A stretch of 64,000 nt of DNA from [Empedobacter] haloabium (GTDB lineage: Bacteria > Pseudomonadota > Gammaproteobacteria > Burkholderiales > Burkholderiaceae_D), in NCBI GenBank assembly GCA_008011715.2, contig CP136508.1:4402001-4466000 (forward strand), read 5' to 3'. The stretch's first letter is position 1. Each line of letters begins with the position of its first letter. The position numbers and the translations under genes were made by a program. This document shows positions 8,220-18,443 of this stretch, one piece after another. The notes beneath the pieces were generated by a model that saw only the letters and a program-made list of their open reading frames with translations, had not been told where the DNA came from and did not search any database.

Positions 8220-9629
8220 CTACTGCCACCCGCCCCCAAGCACCTTGTACAAGGTGACCTGGTTGGTCGCCTTGGCCAGCCGCGCCGTGATCAGGCCCTG
8301 CTGCGCCGCGTACAGGTTGCGCTGCGACGTCAGCGAGGTCTGGTACGAATCGGCCCCCTTCTGGTAACGCGCCTCGTAGATCCGGTAGCTCTTGGCCGAC
8401 GCCTCGGCCAGCGCCGCCTGCGAGGCCACGCGCTCGTCGAGGGTGCCGCGCTGGGCCAGTGCGTCCGCCACTTCGCGGAACGCCGACTGGATCGCCTTGT
8501 CGTACTGCGCCAGTGCGATGTCGCGCTCGGCCTTGGCGATGTCCAGGTTGGCCTGGTTGGCGCCGGCAGTAAAGATCGGCAAGGTCACCTGCGGAACGAA
8601 GCTCCACGCGCCCGAACCGGCCTTGAACAGGCCGGACAGCGCGGTGCTGGCGCTGCCCGCCGTCGCCGTCAGCGAAATACGTGGGAAGAACGCGGCGCGG
8701 GCGGCGCCGATATTGGCGTTCGCGGCCTGCAGCGTGCGCTCGGCGGACAGCACGTCCGGCCGGCGCTGCAGCACGTCCGACGGCACGCCGGCCGGCAGGT
8801 CGGCCAGTTGCGTCGCGGCCGTCAGCGCGCCTTGCGGCAGCAGCTCGGGCGGCACCGGCGCACCGGCCAGCAGCGCCAGCGCGTTGCGGTCGGCGGCCAC
8901 CTGCGCCGTGTAGATGGCCATGTCGTTGCGGGCCGACTCCACGCTCTGCTGCGCCTCGTACATGTCCAGGCCCGAGGTGGCGCCGGCCGCGAAGCGCCGG
9001 CGGCTCAGCTCATGACTGATCTGCTGGTTCTTCAGCGTGTCCTGCGCCAGGCGCAGGCGCTCCTGGTCCGCCGCCAGCGTCAGCCAGGCGTTGGCCACTT
9101 CGGCCACGAGGCTGATCTGCTGCGCGCGGCGCGCTTCCTGGGTGCCCAGGTACTGCTGCAGCCCCGCCTCGGACAGGTTCTTCACGCGCCCGAACAGGTC
9201 CAGCTCGAACGCCGAGATGCCCAGGTTGGCGCTGTACTGCCGGGTGATATAGCCATCGCCGTTCGGACTCAGGTTGTCCGGCACGCGCTGCGCCGTCTGC
9301 CCCACCGCCGCGCTCACCTGCGGCAGCCGGGCCGCGCTCGTCACGCCGTACTGGGCGCGGGCGCGCTCGATGTTCAGCACCGAGACGCGCAGGTCGCGGT
9401 TGTTGTCCAGCGCCAGCTGCACCAGCTGGCGCAGCTTGTCGTCGCTGATGAATTCGCGCCAGCCGATGTCCGGCGCGGCGCGCGTTTCGCCCGGCCGCGC
9501 GGCCGGCTGGTAGGCGTCGCCCTGCGGCCACGCCGGCGTCACGGCGAGCTGCGGGCGCTCGTAGACAGGCGCCAGGCTGCAGCCGGCCAGCAATGCGGCA
9601 ACGGCCGCCGTAATCAATGACTTGTTCAT
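8220..9629 (-). CDS. RND efflux outer membrane lipoprotein (OprM/NodT type)
   Basis: Outer-membrane channel of 469 residues forming the exit duct of a tripartite pump. A lipoprotein signal (AALLAGC, Cys16) is followed by two duplicated efflux-protein repeats with characteristic YE(A/R) and tunnel helices (LYEAQQSVESARND; RIYEARYQKGADSYQT). It is the last gene of the operon and starts 1 base after the permease stop. Confidence 0.93.
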   Translation of the reverse strand: MNKSLITAAVAALLAGCSLAPVYERPQLAVTPAWPQGDAYQPAARPGETRAAPDIGWREFISDDKLRQLVQLALDNNRDLRVSVLNIERARAQYGVTSAARLPQVSAAVGQTAQRVPDNLSPNGDGYITRQYSANLGISAFELDLFGRVKNLSEAGLQQYLGTQEARRAQQISLVAEVANAWLTLAADQERLRLAQDTLKNQQISHELSRRRFAAGATSGLDMYEAQQSVESARNDMAIYTAQVAADRNALALLAGAPVPPELLPQGALTAATQLADLPAGVPSDVLQRRPDVLSAERTLQAANANIGAARAAFFPRISLTATAGSASTALSGLFKAGSGAWSFVPQVTLPIFTAGANQANLDIAKAERDIALAQYDKAIQSAFREVADALAQRGTLDERVASQAALAEASAKSYRIYEARYQKGADSYQTSLTSQRNLYAAQQGLITARLAKATNQVTLYKVLGGGWQ

Positions 9630-9630
9630 A

Positions 9631-12600
9631 TCAGTGTGCTTCCTTCACGATTGCATCCGCGCCCGGCGCCGGCTTGGCGCGGCTGGCGAACCAGCTGCGC
9701 ACCAGCACGAAGAACACGGGCACGAAGAAGATGCCGAGGAACGTCGCCGTCAGCATCCCGCCCAGCACGCCCACGCCGATGGCGTTCTGGCTGCCGGAAC
9801 CGGCGCCGCTCGCCACGGCCAGCGGCAGCACGCCCAGGCCGAACGCGATCGACGTCATCAGGATCGGACGCAGGCGCAGCTTGACCGCCTCCAGCGTCGC
9901 CTCGCGCAGGTCGCGGCCCGCGTCCTGCAGGTCCTTGGCGAATTCGACGATCAGGATCGCGTTCTTCGCCGACAGGCCGACCACCGTCAACAGGCCCACC
10001 TGGAAGTAGACGTCGTTCGACAGGTGCAGGCCCCAGGTGGCCAGCACGGTACCGATGACGCCCAGCGGCACCACCAGCAGCACGGAGAACGGCACCGACC
10101 AGCTTTCATACAGCGCGGCCAGGCACAGGAACACGATCAGGATCGAAATCGCGTACAGCGACGTGGTCTGCGAGCCCGATTCGCGCTCCTCCACCGACAG
10201 GCCGGTCCACTCATAGCCGATCCCCGGCGGCAGCTGGGCCAGCATCTTCTCCACTTCGGCCATCGCCACGCCGGACGACACCCCCGGCGCCGGGCTGCCT
10301 TGCACGTTGACGGACGAGAGGCCGTTGTAGCGCTCCAGGCGCGGCGACGCATAGCTCCACTCGCCATGGGCGAAGGCGGAGAACGGCACCATGTCGCCCG
10401 AGGCGTTGCGCACGAACCACTTGTTCAGGTCTTCCGGCACCATGCGCGCATCGGCCTGGCCCTGCATGAACACCTTCTTCACGCGGCCGCGGTCGATGAA
10501 GTCGTTGACGTAGGCCGAGCCCCAGCCCACCGACAGCACCTTGTTCACGTCCGCCACGCTCAGGCCGAGGGCCGTGGCCTTCTGCTGGTCGACGGTGATC
10601 TTGTACTGCGGCGTATCTTCCTGGCCGTTCGGACGCACGCCCACCAGCGCCTTGTTCTGCGACGCCATGCCGAGCAGCTGGTTACGCGCCGCCATCAGCG
10701 CCTCGTGGCCCACGCCGCCCTGGTCCTGCAGCTGCAGGTCGAAGCCGGACGCGTTACCCAGTTCCAGCACGGCCGGCGGCGCGAATGCGAACACCATGGC
10801 GTCGCGCAGCTGCGAGAACGCGCCCATGGCACGGCCGACGATCGCGTCGACGCGGTTTTCCGCGCCATGGCGCTCGGACCAGTCCTTCAGCTTGACGAAG
10901 GCGATACCCGTGTTCTGGCCGTTGCCGCCGAACGAGAAGCCAGCCACCGCGAACATCGAGGCCACGTTGCCCTTCTCGTTCTGCAGGAAGTGCTGCTCGA
11001 CCTTCTCGATGGTCTTCAGCGTGCGCTCCTGCGTGGCGCCGGTCGGCAACTGGATCTGCGAGAACAGCACACCCTGGTCTTCCTGCGGCAGGAAGGAGGT
11101 CGGCAGGCGCATGAACACCAGCGCCAGCACGGCCAGCAGTACGGCGTAGACGACCATCGAACGGCCGCTGCGGCGGATCATGTTGCCGACCCAGCCCTGG
11201 TATTTGTTGGTACCCGCTTCGAAGTTGCGGTTGAACCAGCCGAAGAAACCGCGGTTGGACAGATGATGGCCTTTCTCGACCGGCTTCAGGAACGTGGCGC
11301 ACAGCGCCGGCGTGAAGATCATCGCCACCAGCACGGACAGCACCATGGCCGAGACGATCGTGATCGAGAACTGGCGGTAGATCACGCCGGTGGAGCCGCC
11401 GAAGAAGGCCATCGGCACGAACACGGCGGACAGCACCAGCGCGATGCCGACCAGGGCGCCGGAGATCTGGCCCATCGATTTCTTCGTCGCTTCCTTCGGC
11501 GACAGGCCCTCCTCCGTCATCACGCGCTCGACGTTTTCCACCACGACGATCGCATCGTCGACCAGCAGGCCGATCGCCAGCACCATCGCGAACATCGTCA
11601 GCGTGTTGATGGAATAACCCAGCGCGGACAGGATCGCGAAGGTACCCAGCAGCACGACCGGCACGGCCATCGTCGGAATCAAGGTAGCGCGGAAGTTCTG
11701 CAGGAACAGGTACATGACGAGGAACACCAGCACGATGGCCTCGGCCAGCGTCTTGACCACTTCCTCGATGGAGAGCTTGACGAACGGCGTCGTGTCGAAC
11801 GCCACGACCGCCTTCATCCCTTGCGGGAACAGCTTGCTCATCTCGTCGATGCGCTGCTTGACCGCTTCGGCGGTGTCGAGCGCGTTGGCGCCGGTGGCCA
11901 GCTTGATGGCGATACCGGCGGCGGGCTTGCCGTTGAAGCGGGCTACCGTGTTGTAGTTCTCGCGGCCCAGTTCCATCTTGGCCACGTCGCGCAAATGCAC
12001 GGTGGCGCCGTTCTCCATCGTCTTCAGCAGGATCGCGCCGAACTGCTCGGCGGTCTGCAGGCGGCTTTGCGCCGTCACGGTGGCGTTCAGCTGCTGGCCG
12101 GGAATGGCGGGGGCGCCGCCCAGCTCACCGGCGGACACCTCGGCGTTCTGCGCCTGCACGGCCGCGGTCACGTCCGCCGGCGTCAACTGGAAACTCTGCA
12201 GCTTGGTCGGGTCGAGCCAGATGCGCATCGCGTACTGGGAACCGAACAGCGTGACGTCGCCCACGCCCTGCACGCGCGACAGCGGATCGACCACGTTGGC
12301 CGCCACGTAGTCGCCCAGGTCGGCGTTGTTCATCTTGCCGTCTTCCGACACGAAGCCCAGCACCATCAGGAAGTTCTTGGTGGCTTTCGAGACCACCAGG
12401 CCCTGTTGCGTGACGGCGGTGGGCAGCAGCGGCGTGGCCAGCTGCAGCTTGTTCTGCACCTGCACCTGGGCGATGTCCGGGTTGGTGCCGCTCTTGAAGG
12501 TCAGCGTGATGCTGATGCCGCCGGTGGAGTCGGACGACGACGCCATGTAGCGCAGGCCGTCGATGCCCTTCATCTTCTGCTCGATGACCTGGGTTACCGC

Positions 12601-12777
12601 GTCCTCGACGGTCTTGGCCGAGGCACCCGGATACGAGCCGCTGATCGAGATCGACGGCGGTGCGATGCTGGGGTACTGCGCGATCGGCAGTCCCATGATC
12701 GCGAGTACCCCCGCGAGCATGATGACGATCGCGACCACCCATGCGAAGATGGGCCGGTCAATGAAAAATCTTGCCAT
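9631..12777 (-). CDS. RND multidrug efflux permease, HAE1 family
   Basis: Inner-membrane proton/drug antiporter of 1048 residues, the usual AcrB/MexB length. Opening [17 protein letters not shown] is diagnostic of the HAE1 group. The proton-relay Asp pair is present ([18 protein letters not shown], about residue 405). Two large periplasmic loops and twelve membrane segments are readable. Located between adaptor and channel genes; drug range cannot be inferred. Confidence 0.95.
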   Translation of the reverse strand: MARFFIDRPIFAWVVAIVIMLAGVLAIMGLPIAQYPSIAPPSISISGSYPGASAKTVEDAVTQVIEQKMKGIDGLRYMASSSDSTGGISITLTFKSGTNPDIAQVQVQNKLQLATPLLPTAVTQQGLVVSKATKNFLMVLGFVSEDGKMNNADLGDYVAANVVDPLSRVQGVGDVTLFGSQYAMRIWLDPTKLQSFQLTPADVTAAVQAQNAEVSAGELGGAPAIPGQQLNATVTAQSRLQTAEQFGAILLKTMENGATVHLRDVAKMELGRENYNTVARFNGKPAAGIAIKLATGANALDTAEAVKQRIDEMSKLFPQGMKAVVAFDTTPFVKLSIEEVVKTLAEAIVLVFLVMYLFLQNFRATLIPTMAVPVVLLGTFAILSALGYSINTLTMFAMVLAIGLLVDDAIVVVENVERVMTEEGLSPKEATKKSMGQISGALVGIALVLSAVFVPMAFFGGSTGVIYRQFSITIVSAMVLSVLVAMIFTPALCATFLKPVEKGHHLSNRGFFGWFNRNFEAGTNKYQGWVGNMIRRSGRSMVVYAVLLAVLALVFMRLPTSFLPQEDQGVLFSQIQLPTGATQERTLKTIEKVEQHFLQNEKGNVASMFAVAGFSFGGNGQNTGIAFVKLKDWSERHGAENRVDAIVGRAMGAFSQLRDAMVFAFAPPAVLELGNASGFDLQLQDQGGVGHEALMAARNQLLGMASQNKALVGVRPNGQEDTPQYKITVDQQKATALGLSVADVNKVLSVGWGSAYVNDFIDRGRVKKVFMQGQADARMVPEDLNKWFVRNASGDMVPFSAFAHGEWSYASPRLERYNGLSSVNVQGSPAPGVSSGVAMAEVEKMLAQLPPGIGYEWTGLSVEERESGSQTTSLYAISILIVFLCLAALYESWSVPFSVLLVVPLGVIGTVLATWGLHLSNDVYFQVGLLTVVGLSAKNAILIVEFAKDLQDAGRDLREATLEAVKLRLRPILMTSIAFGLGVLPLAVASGAGSGSQNAIGVGVLGGMLTATFLGIFFVPVFFVLVRSWFASRAKPAPGADAIVKEAH

Positions 12778-12792
12778 GAGTTGTGCTCCTGC

Positions 12793-14007
12793 TTAGTGTG
12801 CCGCTTGGGCCGCTGGGGCCGCGGGCTTGGCGGAAGCGGTGGTGGCCGTCGCCGGCGCCACCGTCGCCGGGGCGCCCGGCTTGACCTTCTGCACGCCCTC
12901 GATGATCACGCGATCGCCCGCGGCGAGACCCGCCGTGACGAGCCACTTGTCGCCCAGCGTGCCGGCGGTTTGCAGCACGCGCTGCTCGACCAGGCCCTGG
13001 CCGTTCAGCACCAGCGCCGTCGCCTCGCCTTTCGGATTGCGCGTCACGCCCTGCTGCGGCACGGCGATGGCTTTTTCGTCGATGCCGTTTTCCACCACGG
13101 CGCGCACGAACATGCCCGGCAGCAGGTCCTGCTTCGGGTTCGGGAACAGTGCACGCAAGGTCACGTTGCCGGTGGCCGGATCGACGCTGGCGTCGGCGAA
13201 CTGCAGCTTGCCTGGCTGGGCGTAGGTGCTGCCGTCGGCCAGTTTCAAGGTCACCCTGGCCTGCTCGCCGGCCTTCTTCACGCCGCCGGACTCCAGCTGG
13301 CGCTTCAGGCGCATCAGCTCTTCGCTCGACTGCGTCACGTCCACGTAGATCGGATCAAGTTGCTGCACGGTCGTCATGGCCGAGGCCTGGCCGGCCGTCA
13401 CCAGCGCGCCCGGCGTCACGGCGGAGCGGCCGATGCGGCCCGAGATCGGGGCCGACACCTTGGTGTATTCCAGGTTGATGCGGGCCGTCTCCAGCGCGGC
13501 CTGGGCCGATTCCACGTCCGCCTTCGCCTGCGCGTTGGCGGCCACCGCGTCCTCGTAATCCTGGCGGCTGACGCCTTCGATCTCGACCAGTTCCTTGTAG
13601 CGCGCCACTTTCGGGCCGGAGGTCAGGAGGTTGGCTTTCGCGCGCGCCAGCGTGGCCTTGGCCTGGTTGTAGGTGGCCTGGTAGGTGGCCGGGTCGATCT
13701 GGTACAGCGGCGTGCCGGCCTTGACGTCGGCGCCTTCCGTAAACAGGCGCTTCTGCACGATGCCGCCCACTTGTGGACGCACCTCGGCCACCTGGTAAGC
13801 GGACGTGCGGCCCGGCAGCTCCGTCACGACGGGCAGCGCCTGCGGCGTCACCGTATAGACGCCGACCTGCGGTGGCGGCATCTTGCCGCCGGCACCGGGC
13901 CCGGCCGCCTGCTTGTTTGAGTCGCAGCCGGCGGTCAGCGCCGCCGCGCATGCGAGGAAAAGGATGCCGGCCGACCGCAGCGGCGGGCTGTAGAGCGTGT
14001 TCTTCAT
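12793..14007 (-). CDS. RND efflux periplasmic adaptor lipoprotein
   Basis: A 404-residue membrane-fusion protein (AcrA/MexA type) joining permease and outer-membrane channel. A lipobox (ALTAGC) gives an N-terminal lipid anchor; then come the lipoyl half-motifs (RTSAYQVAEVRPQVGGIV and VSAPISGRIGRSAVTPG), a coiled-coil hairpin between them, and beta-barrel and membrane-proximal domains. A low-complexity Ala/Pro/Thr tail ends the protein. First gene of the operon, below two palindromic operator-like sites. Confidence 0.94.
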   Translation of the reverse strand: MKNTLYSPPLRSAGILFLACAAALTAGCDSNKQAAGPGAGGKMPPPQVGVYTVTPQALPVVTELPGRTSAYQVAEVRPQVGGIVQKRLFTEGADVKAGTPLYQIDPATYQATYNQAKATLARAKANLLTSGPKVARYKELVEIEGVSRQDYEDAVAANAQAKADVESAQAALETARINLEYTKVSAPISGRIGRSAVTPGALVTAGQASAMTTVQQLDPIYVDVTQSSEELMRLKRQLESGGVKKAGEQARVTLKLADGSTYAQPGKLQFADASVDPATGNVTLRALFPNPKQDLLPGMFVRAVVENGIDEKAIAVPQQGVTRNPKGEATALVLNGQGLVEQRVLQTAGTLGDKWLVTAGLAAGDRVIIEGVQKVKPGAPATVAPATATTASAKPAAPAAQAAH

Positions 14008-14040
14008 ACGGTCACTTTCGTTCGAGAAGGGTCGTGCAGG

Positions 14041-14060
14041 TAGAATGAACGATCATTCTA
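14041..14060. promoter_or_regulatory. 20-bp palindrome, candidate TetR-type operator of the RND operon
   Basis: TAGAATGA-acga-TCATTCTA has perfect 8-bp arms and lies 34 bp upstream of the adaptor start codon, where a repressor would block transcription. No regulator gene is adjacent; the cognate protein must be encoded elsewhere. Confidence 0.6.
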
Positions 14061-14087
14061 ATACAAATCAGAAACTTCTGCAGCTAG

Positions 14088-14101
14088 TGACCGTGCGGTC
14101 A
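14088..14101. promoter_or_regulatory. TGACCG-TG-CGGTCA palindrome, second operator candidate
   Basis: Perfect 6-bp dyad 27 bp farther upstream than the first palindrome. GACCG/CGGTC half-sites are common in TetR-family operators. Function inferred from position only. Confidence 0.45.
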
Positions 14102-14164
14102 TTAAGATGGCCCGATGGAAATATTGCTGAGCTAGAAGCGTGCGGAGCACAAACAAGACCCGAC

Positions 14165-14184
14165 GGTGACAGGCACCTGTTACC
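14165..14184. repeat. short relative of the GGTGACAGGCACC repeat
   Basis: GGTGACAGG-cac-CTGTTACC, one wobble from perfect symmetry. It matches the outer arm of the 54-bp hairpins but lacks the long core, and may be a decayed or solo arm. Confidence 0.5.
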
Positions 14185-14214
14185 GGGCGTTCGATGGCGC
14201 ATCGGATAACAAAA

Positions 14215-14243
14215 AGCCTCCCGGGCCAGGGGCGCGGGAGGCT
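14215..14243 (-). terminator. terminator of lipoprotein gene
   Basis: On the minus strand AGCCTCCCGCG...CCCGGGAGGCT is followed by TTTTTG, 20 bases beyond the stop of the lipoprotein gene. Confidence 0.8.
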
Positions 14244-14262
14244 CGATTGTCCGGACGGGAAA

Positions 14263-15021
14263 TCAGCTCGTCGTCACGGGTACGAAGGACGTCGTCACAC
14301 TCTGCAGGTAGACGCTGGACAGGTCGTTATAGGCCGAGTCAATGCCCAGGTAGACCCAGATCTTGCCCTCGGCGTCCGCCTTGACGGTCGGGCCGGCGAC
14401 GTTGCGGTACAGTTTCGGCGTGTATTGCTGCGGCAGGCTGCAGCCGCGGCCGTTGCCGATGTCGCCCAGCACCACGGACGTCGCGCCGGCCGTGCCGTTG
14501 TTGCCCTTGTCCAGGCTGAACTTGACGTTGCTCCCCTCGGTCACGGCTTTGGGTTCGGCCGGCGCGGCACCGGCCACGGCCCAGACGGATTCACCCGGCG
14601 TGGCACCGGCGCCCAGGCAACCCGTCGGTGCGATGGTGAGCAGGTTGACGGTGAACGTCACCGTATAGCTGGTGTTGGCGGTAAAGCCCGTCAGCTGCTT
14701 CTTCAGGTAGACGAAGGTATCGCTGCTGTTGTTGCGGGCGCTGACGTACAGCGCCTTGCTGCCGGCCGGATAGCCGAGGCCCAGCTGGTCGGTGACGCGT
14801 TGCTCCACCACCACGCCGCTCGGCGCGGTGGCCGTCGTGTAGTCGCTCGATTCCGGCGTCCAGCCGTCGGTATCGCGCGTGAAGTCGGTGGTGAACTGGC
14901 GCGCGTAGGCAGTAGGGGTCGCACCTGTCGGCGTGCCGGCAGGATCGTCGTCGTCGCCGCCGCAGGCGGCCAGCAGGGCGAGGATGGCGGCGGAGAGTGC
15001 GGATTTCCAGTATCGGTTCAT
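14263..15021 (-). CDS. secreted lipoprotein of unknown function
   Basis: A 252-residue protein with a clear lipobox (LALLAAC, Cys20) followed by GGDDDD. The Asp-rich sequence after Cys is common in Oxalobacteraceae surface lipoproteins. The mature part is rich in Thr/Ser/Gly and predicted beta-sandwich, with two Cys (PTGCLG, GRGCSL) that could pair. It is monocistronic, ended by a strong terminator. I do not recognise a family. Confidence 0.7.
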   Translation of the reverse strand: MNRYWKSALSAAILALLAACGGDDDDPAGTPTGATPTAYARQFTTDFTRDTDGWTPESSDYTTATAPSGVVVEQRVTDQLGLGYPAGSKALYVSARNNSSDTFVYLKKQLTGFTANTSYTVTFTVNLLTIAPTGCLGAGATPGESVWAVAGAAPAEPKAVTEGSNVKFSLDKGNNGTAGATSVVLGDIGNGRGCSLPQQYTPKLYRNVAGPTVKADAEGKIWVYLGIDSAYNDLSSVYLQSVTTSFVPVTTS

Positions 15022-15152
15022 CGTGGCTCGTCTTTCATGTCGTGGCGCGGCGCGCGCGATGGCAAAACGCCATGCTAGCGAATTGCGGATCGCCCGGGCA
15101 CCTGGTTGTGATCATTTTGTTGAGAATTTGCTATGCGCCGATATTGTAACCG

Positions 15153-17039
15153 TCACTTCCAGCTGCCGCGTAGCGCCGCGACTTCCCGTTGCAGCAGCTC
15201 CGGCGTCACGTGGGCCGGCGCCACCGGCGTGCCGACCGCCAGCGCGAGGCGGGAACGCAGGCCCTTGCGGAAGGCGCGCTCCAGCAGGTTGTCGTTGCTG
15301 CGGCTGAGCAGGTGGCCCCACAGGCCGCGCAGCGCCATCGGGATCACCGGCACGTGCGAGCGTTCGACGATCTTGGCGATGCCGCCCTTGAATTCGTTGA
15401 TTTCGCCTGTCGTCGTGAGCCGCCCTTCCGGGAAGATGCACACCAGCTCCCCCTCGTGCAGCGCCTGGGCGATGTCGACGTAGGCCTTCTCCAGCAGCCA
15501 CGGGTCTTCCTTGGCCGGCGCGATGGGAATCGCCTTGGCGGTGCGGAAAATCCAGCCCAAGAGCGGCGTCCTGAAGATGCGGTGGTCCATCACGAAGCGG
15601 ATCGGGCGCGGGCTGGCCGCCATGATGACGACGGCGTCCACGTAGCTGACGTGGTTGCACACCAGGATTGCGGCGCCCTGCTCCGGGATGCGCCCTTTCT
15701 CGATGACCTTCACCTTGTGCACCGTGTGGATCAGCAGCCAGGCCAGGAAGCGCATCAGGAACTCCGGCACCAGCGAGAAGATGTACATGGCCACCACTGC
15801 GTTCAGCACGGCGGTCGCGAGGAACAGCTCCGGAATCGTCAGGCCCTGGCCCAGCAGCACGATCGCCACGCCGGCCGCGGCGACCATGAACAGCGCGTTC
15901 AGGATGTTCATGCCGGCGATCGTGCGCGACAGGTGGCGCGGATCGCAGCGCAGCTGGATCAGCGCGAACAGGGGCACGATGAAGAAGCCGCCGAAGATGC
16001 CGATCATGACGACGTCGAACACGATGCGCCAGCTGCCCTGCTGCGCCAGCATGCCGAACGCGTCGACCGTGGCCGTGTTCGTATACCCCTGGCTGGCGAA
16101 ATACAGGTCGATGCCGAACAGCGACAGGCCGATCGAGCCGAACGGCACCAGCCCGATCTCCACCTTGTGGCCGGACAGCCGTTCGCACAGCAGCGAGCCG
16201 ACGCCGATCCCCAGCGAGAACACCGTCAGCAGCAGGACGAACACGCTGTGGTCGCCGTGCAGGTAGGTCATCGCGTAGACCGGGAACTGGGCCAGCACCA
16301 TGGCGCCGTAGAACCAGAACCAGGAATTGCCCAGCATGGACAGGAACACGGTGCGGTTGCCGGCCGAGTGACGCAGGTTGCGCACCGTCTCGGCCAGCGG
16401 ATTCCAGGCGATCTTCAGGTCCGGCGCGGGTGCGGGCGTGACGGGAATGCGGTAGCTGGCCAGCAGGCCCAGCACGGCGAAGCCCACCGTGGCGGCGGCC
16501 ACGAATGCGATGCCCAGGCCCTGGTGCATCACGATCACGTCGCCGAACACCTGGCCCAGCAGGATGCCGACGAAGGTGCCCATTTCGACGACGCCATTGC
16601 CACCGGTGAGCTCTTCCGGCCGCAGCTGCTGCGGCAGATAGGCATACTTGACGGGACCGAACAGCGTGGAGTGCGTACCCATCGCGAAGATGGCGAAGAT
16701 CAGCAGCCACAGGGTATGCGTCATCCAGCCCACGGCCGCGAGGCCCATGATGGCGATCTCCAGCCACTTGACGAACCTGACCAGCGCCGATTTCTCGAAC
16801 TTCTCCGCGACCTGGCCGGCCGTCGCCGAGAACAGCACGTACGGCAGGATGAACAGGCCGGGAATCAGGTTCGTCACCAGCGATGGCGACAAGGTCGTCC
16901 AGCTGGCCGCGTCGAAGGTCAGCACGACGATCAGCGCCGTCTTGAACAGGTTGTCGTTGAAGGCGCCCAGGAACTGGGTCCAGAAGAAGGGTGCGAAACG
17001 GCGCTGCGTCAACAGCGAAAACTGGCTCGCCTGGCTCAT
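15153..17039 (-). CDS. LplT-like MFS transporter fused to lysophospholipid acyltransferase
   Basis: A 628-residue fusion. Residues ~10-400 are a twelve-helix major-facilitator transporter of lysophospholipid-flippase type (FFWTQFLGAFNDNLFK opening). Residues ~430-628 are a PlsC-like acyltransferase with the HX4D motif (NHVSYVDAVV) and FPEGRLTTTG. It would carry lysophospholipid inward and re-acylate it at the inner membrane. Unlike E. coli, where LplT works with Aas, no acyl-ACP synthetase domain is attached. Start at ATG 17039 (MSQASQF) as in relatives; the frame is open further upstream but looks non-coding. Confidence 0.85.
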   Translation of the reverse strand: MSQASQFSLLTQRRFAPFFWTQFLGAFNDNLFKTALIVVLTFDAASWTTLSPSLVTNLIPGLFILPYVLFSATAGQVAEKFEKSALVRFVKWLEIAIMGLAAVGWMTHTLWLLIFAIFAMGTHSTLFGPVKYAYLPQQLRPEELTGGNGVVEMGTFVGILLGQVFGDVIVMHQGLGIAFVAAATVGFAVLGLLASYRIPVTPAPAPDLKIAWNPLAETVRNLRHSAGNRTVFLSMLGNSWFWFYGAMVLAQFPVYAMTYLHGDHSVFVLLLTVFSLGIGVGSLLCERLSGHKVEIGLVPFGSIGLSLFGIDLYFASQGYTNTATVDAFGMLAQQGSWRIVFDVVMIGIFGGFFIVPLFALIQLRCDPRHLSRTIAGMNILNALFMVAAAGVAIVLLGQGLTIPELFLATAVLNAVVAMYIFSLVPEFLMRFLAWLLIHTVHKVKVIEKGRIPEQGAAILVCNHVSYVDAVVIMAASPRPIRFVMDHRIFRTPLLGWIFRTAKAIPIAPAKEDPWLLEKAYVDIAQALHEGELVCIFPEGRLTTTGEINEFKGGIAKIVERSHVPVIPMALRGLWGHLLSRSNDNLLERAFRKGLRSRLALAVGTPVAPAHVTPELLQREVAALRGSWK

Positions 17040-17152
17040 GTGAGTACGGTCAAGGTTGAGGGAAACGACAACATACAGGACAACCGGCGCACGAACAATG
17101 CTGTAGCGCACGGTATCGCTTTGCGCTACCGGCAGTGCGCCGGCGCGCGCGG

Positions 17153-18442
17153 CTAAAGCGGCAATGCGATGGCGATGCGCGTGCCGCCGGCCACCGGGTC
17201 GCTTGCAAGCGCGAAGCTGCCGTCGAGCGCCTGCACGCGCTCGCGCATGCCGGCGATGCCGATGCCCTCCCGCCGCGCAGCGGCGTCGAAGCCCGTGCCG
17301 TCGTCCTCGATCTCGATGTGCAGCATACCGCCGCGCCGCGCCATGCGCACGTGGGCGTGGCGCGCGCGCGCGTGCTTGACCACGTTCGACAACGCTTCCT
17401 GCGTCACCCGGTAGGCGGTGATCGCCACCTCGGGCGCGATGCCGTCGAGGTCTTCGTCCGCCTGGCAGGCAAAGCGGCAATCGGGATGGCTGTCCTCGTA
17501 TTGGCGCACCATTTCCTCGACGGCGCCGCGCAGGCCCAGCATGTCCAGCACTTCTGGCCGCAGCCGGCGCACCAGCGCGCGGCCACTGTTATACAGGCCC
17601 AGCGCCAGCCGCGCGATCGTCTGTGCGCGCGTACCGATGTCCTGCGCCAGCGTGGGCGGTTGCACGTCGCGCGCCAGCGCCGCGATGCGCTGCGCCTCCA
17701 GCCGGGCGGCCACCAGCACGGCATTGAGCTCGTCGTGGATCTCCAGCGCGATACTCTGGCGCTCGGCCTCCACGGCGGTGTTCACGCGGCGCAGCAGCTG
17801 GCGCTTTTCCGCGTCCGCTGCGCGCAATGCCGCCAGCGACGCCTGCAGCGACGTGTCGAAGCCCTGCGACAGCCGGAACGCCAGCGCGCCGCACAGCAGC
17901 AGTCCCGCGCACGCCACCAGCAGCTCCACCTGAAAGCGGTGCGCCTGCCTTGCCAGCAGCGCCTGGGGCGCCATGCGCACCTGCAGGTACCCCACCGTTT
18001 CGATCGTCATGCCCTGCTGGCCGGCGGGCGCCGCCGGCGTGGCGATCCAGATCACACGCTTGACGACAGGCGCCTCGTAGTAGCGTCGTTCGGGCGCGCC
18101 GACGGCGCGCCCCGAGAGGCGCAGCAGCGGACGCCGGCGCGCGTCGAACAGCGCCACCTGCCATATCGCCGCGTCGGATTGCAGCACGTCGCGAATGGTG
18201 CGCTGCAGGCCTTCGTAGCGCCCCGAGACGATGGCGTACTCGCTGCTGTCGGCCAGCACGCGCGCCAGTACCTGGCCGCGCTCGGCCAGCTCGGCGCGCG
18301 CTTCCTGCTGGCGCGATTGGTAGCTGTACCAGAGGAACGCCAGGCACATGGCGACGACCGGCGCGATGGTGATGACGAGCAGCCGCGTGCGCGTGCTCCA
18401 GCGCCGCCACGGCCGCCAGCCGCCCGAGGTCGCGCGCGCCAC
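17153..18442 (-). CDS. NarL-type sensor histidine kinase
   Basis: A 429-residue membrane kinase. Two TM segments (~22-42 and ~170-190) enclose a periplasmic sensor of about 130 residues. The HisKA_3 dimerisation box is ERQSIALEIHDELNAVL with the phospho-accepting His, and the ATPase end shows N-box-like TQEALSNVVKHARA and GIGIAGMRERV. Its start lies 1 base past the stop of the response regulator gene, so they form an operon. Signal unknown. Confidence 0.9.
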   Translation of the reverse strand: MARATSGGWRPWRRWSTRTRLLVITIAPVVAMCLAFLWYSYQSRQQEARAELAERGQVLARVLADSSEYAIVSGRYEGLQRTIRDVLQSDAAIWQVALFDARRRPLLRLSGRAVGAPERRYYEAPVVKRVIWIATPAAPAGQQGMTIETVGYLQVRMAPQALLARQAHRFQVELLVACAGLLLCGALAFRLSQGFDTSLQASLAALRAADAEKRQLLRRVNTAVEAERQSIALEIHDELNAVLVAARLEAQRIAALARDVQPPTLAQDIGTRAQTIARLALGLYNSGRALVRRLRPEVLDMLGLRGAVEEMVRQYEDSHPDCRFACQADEDLDGIAPEVAITAYRVTQEALSNVVKHARARHAHVRMARRGGMLHIEIEDDGTGFDAAARREGIGIAGMRERVQALDGSFALASDPVAGGTRIAIALPL

Positions 18443-18443
18443 G

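Noticed and set aside
9622..13920. A 1432-codon open frame on the plus strand
   Set aside because: Shadow of the RND permease and adaptor genes, which show full family motifs on the minus strand.
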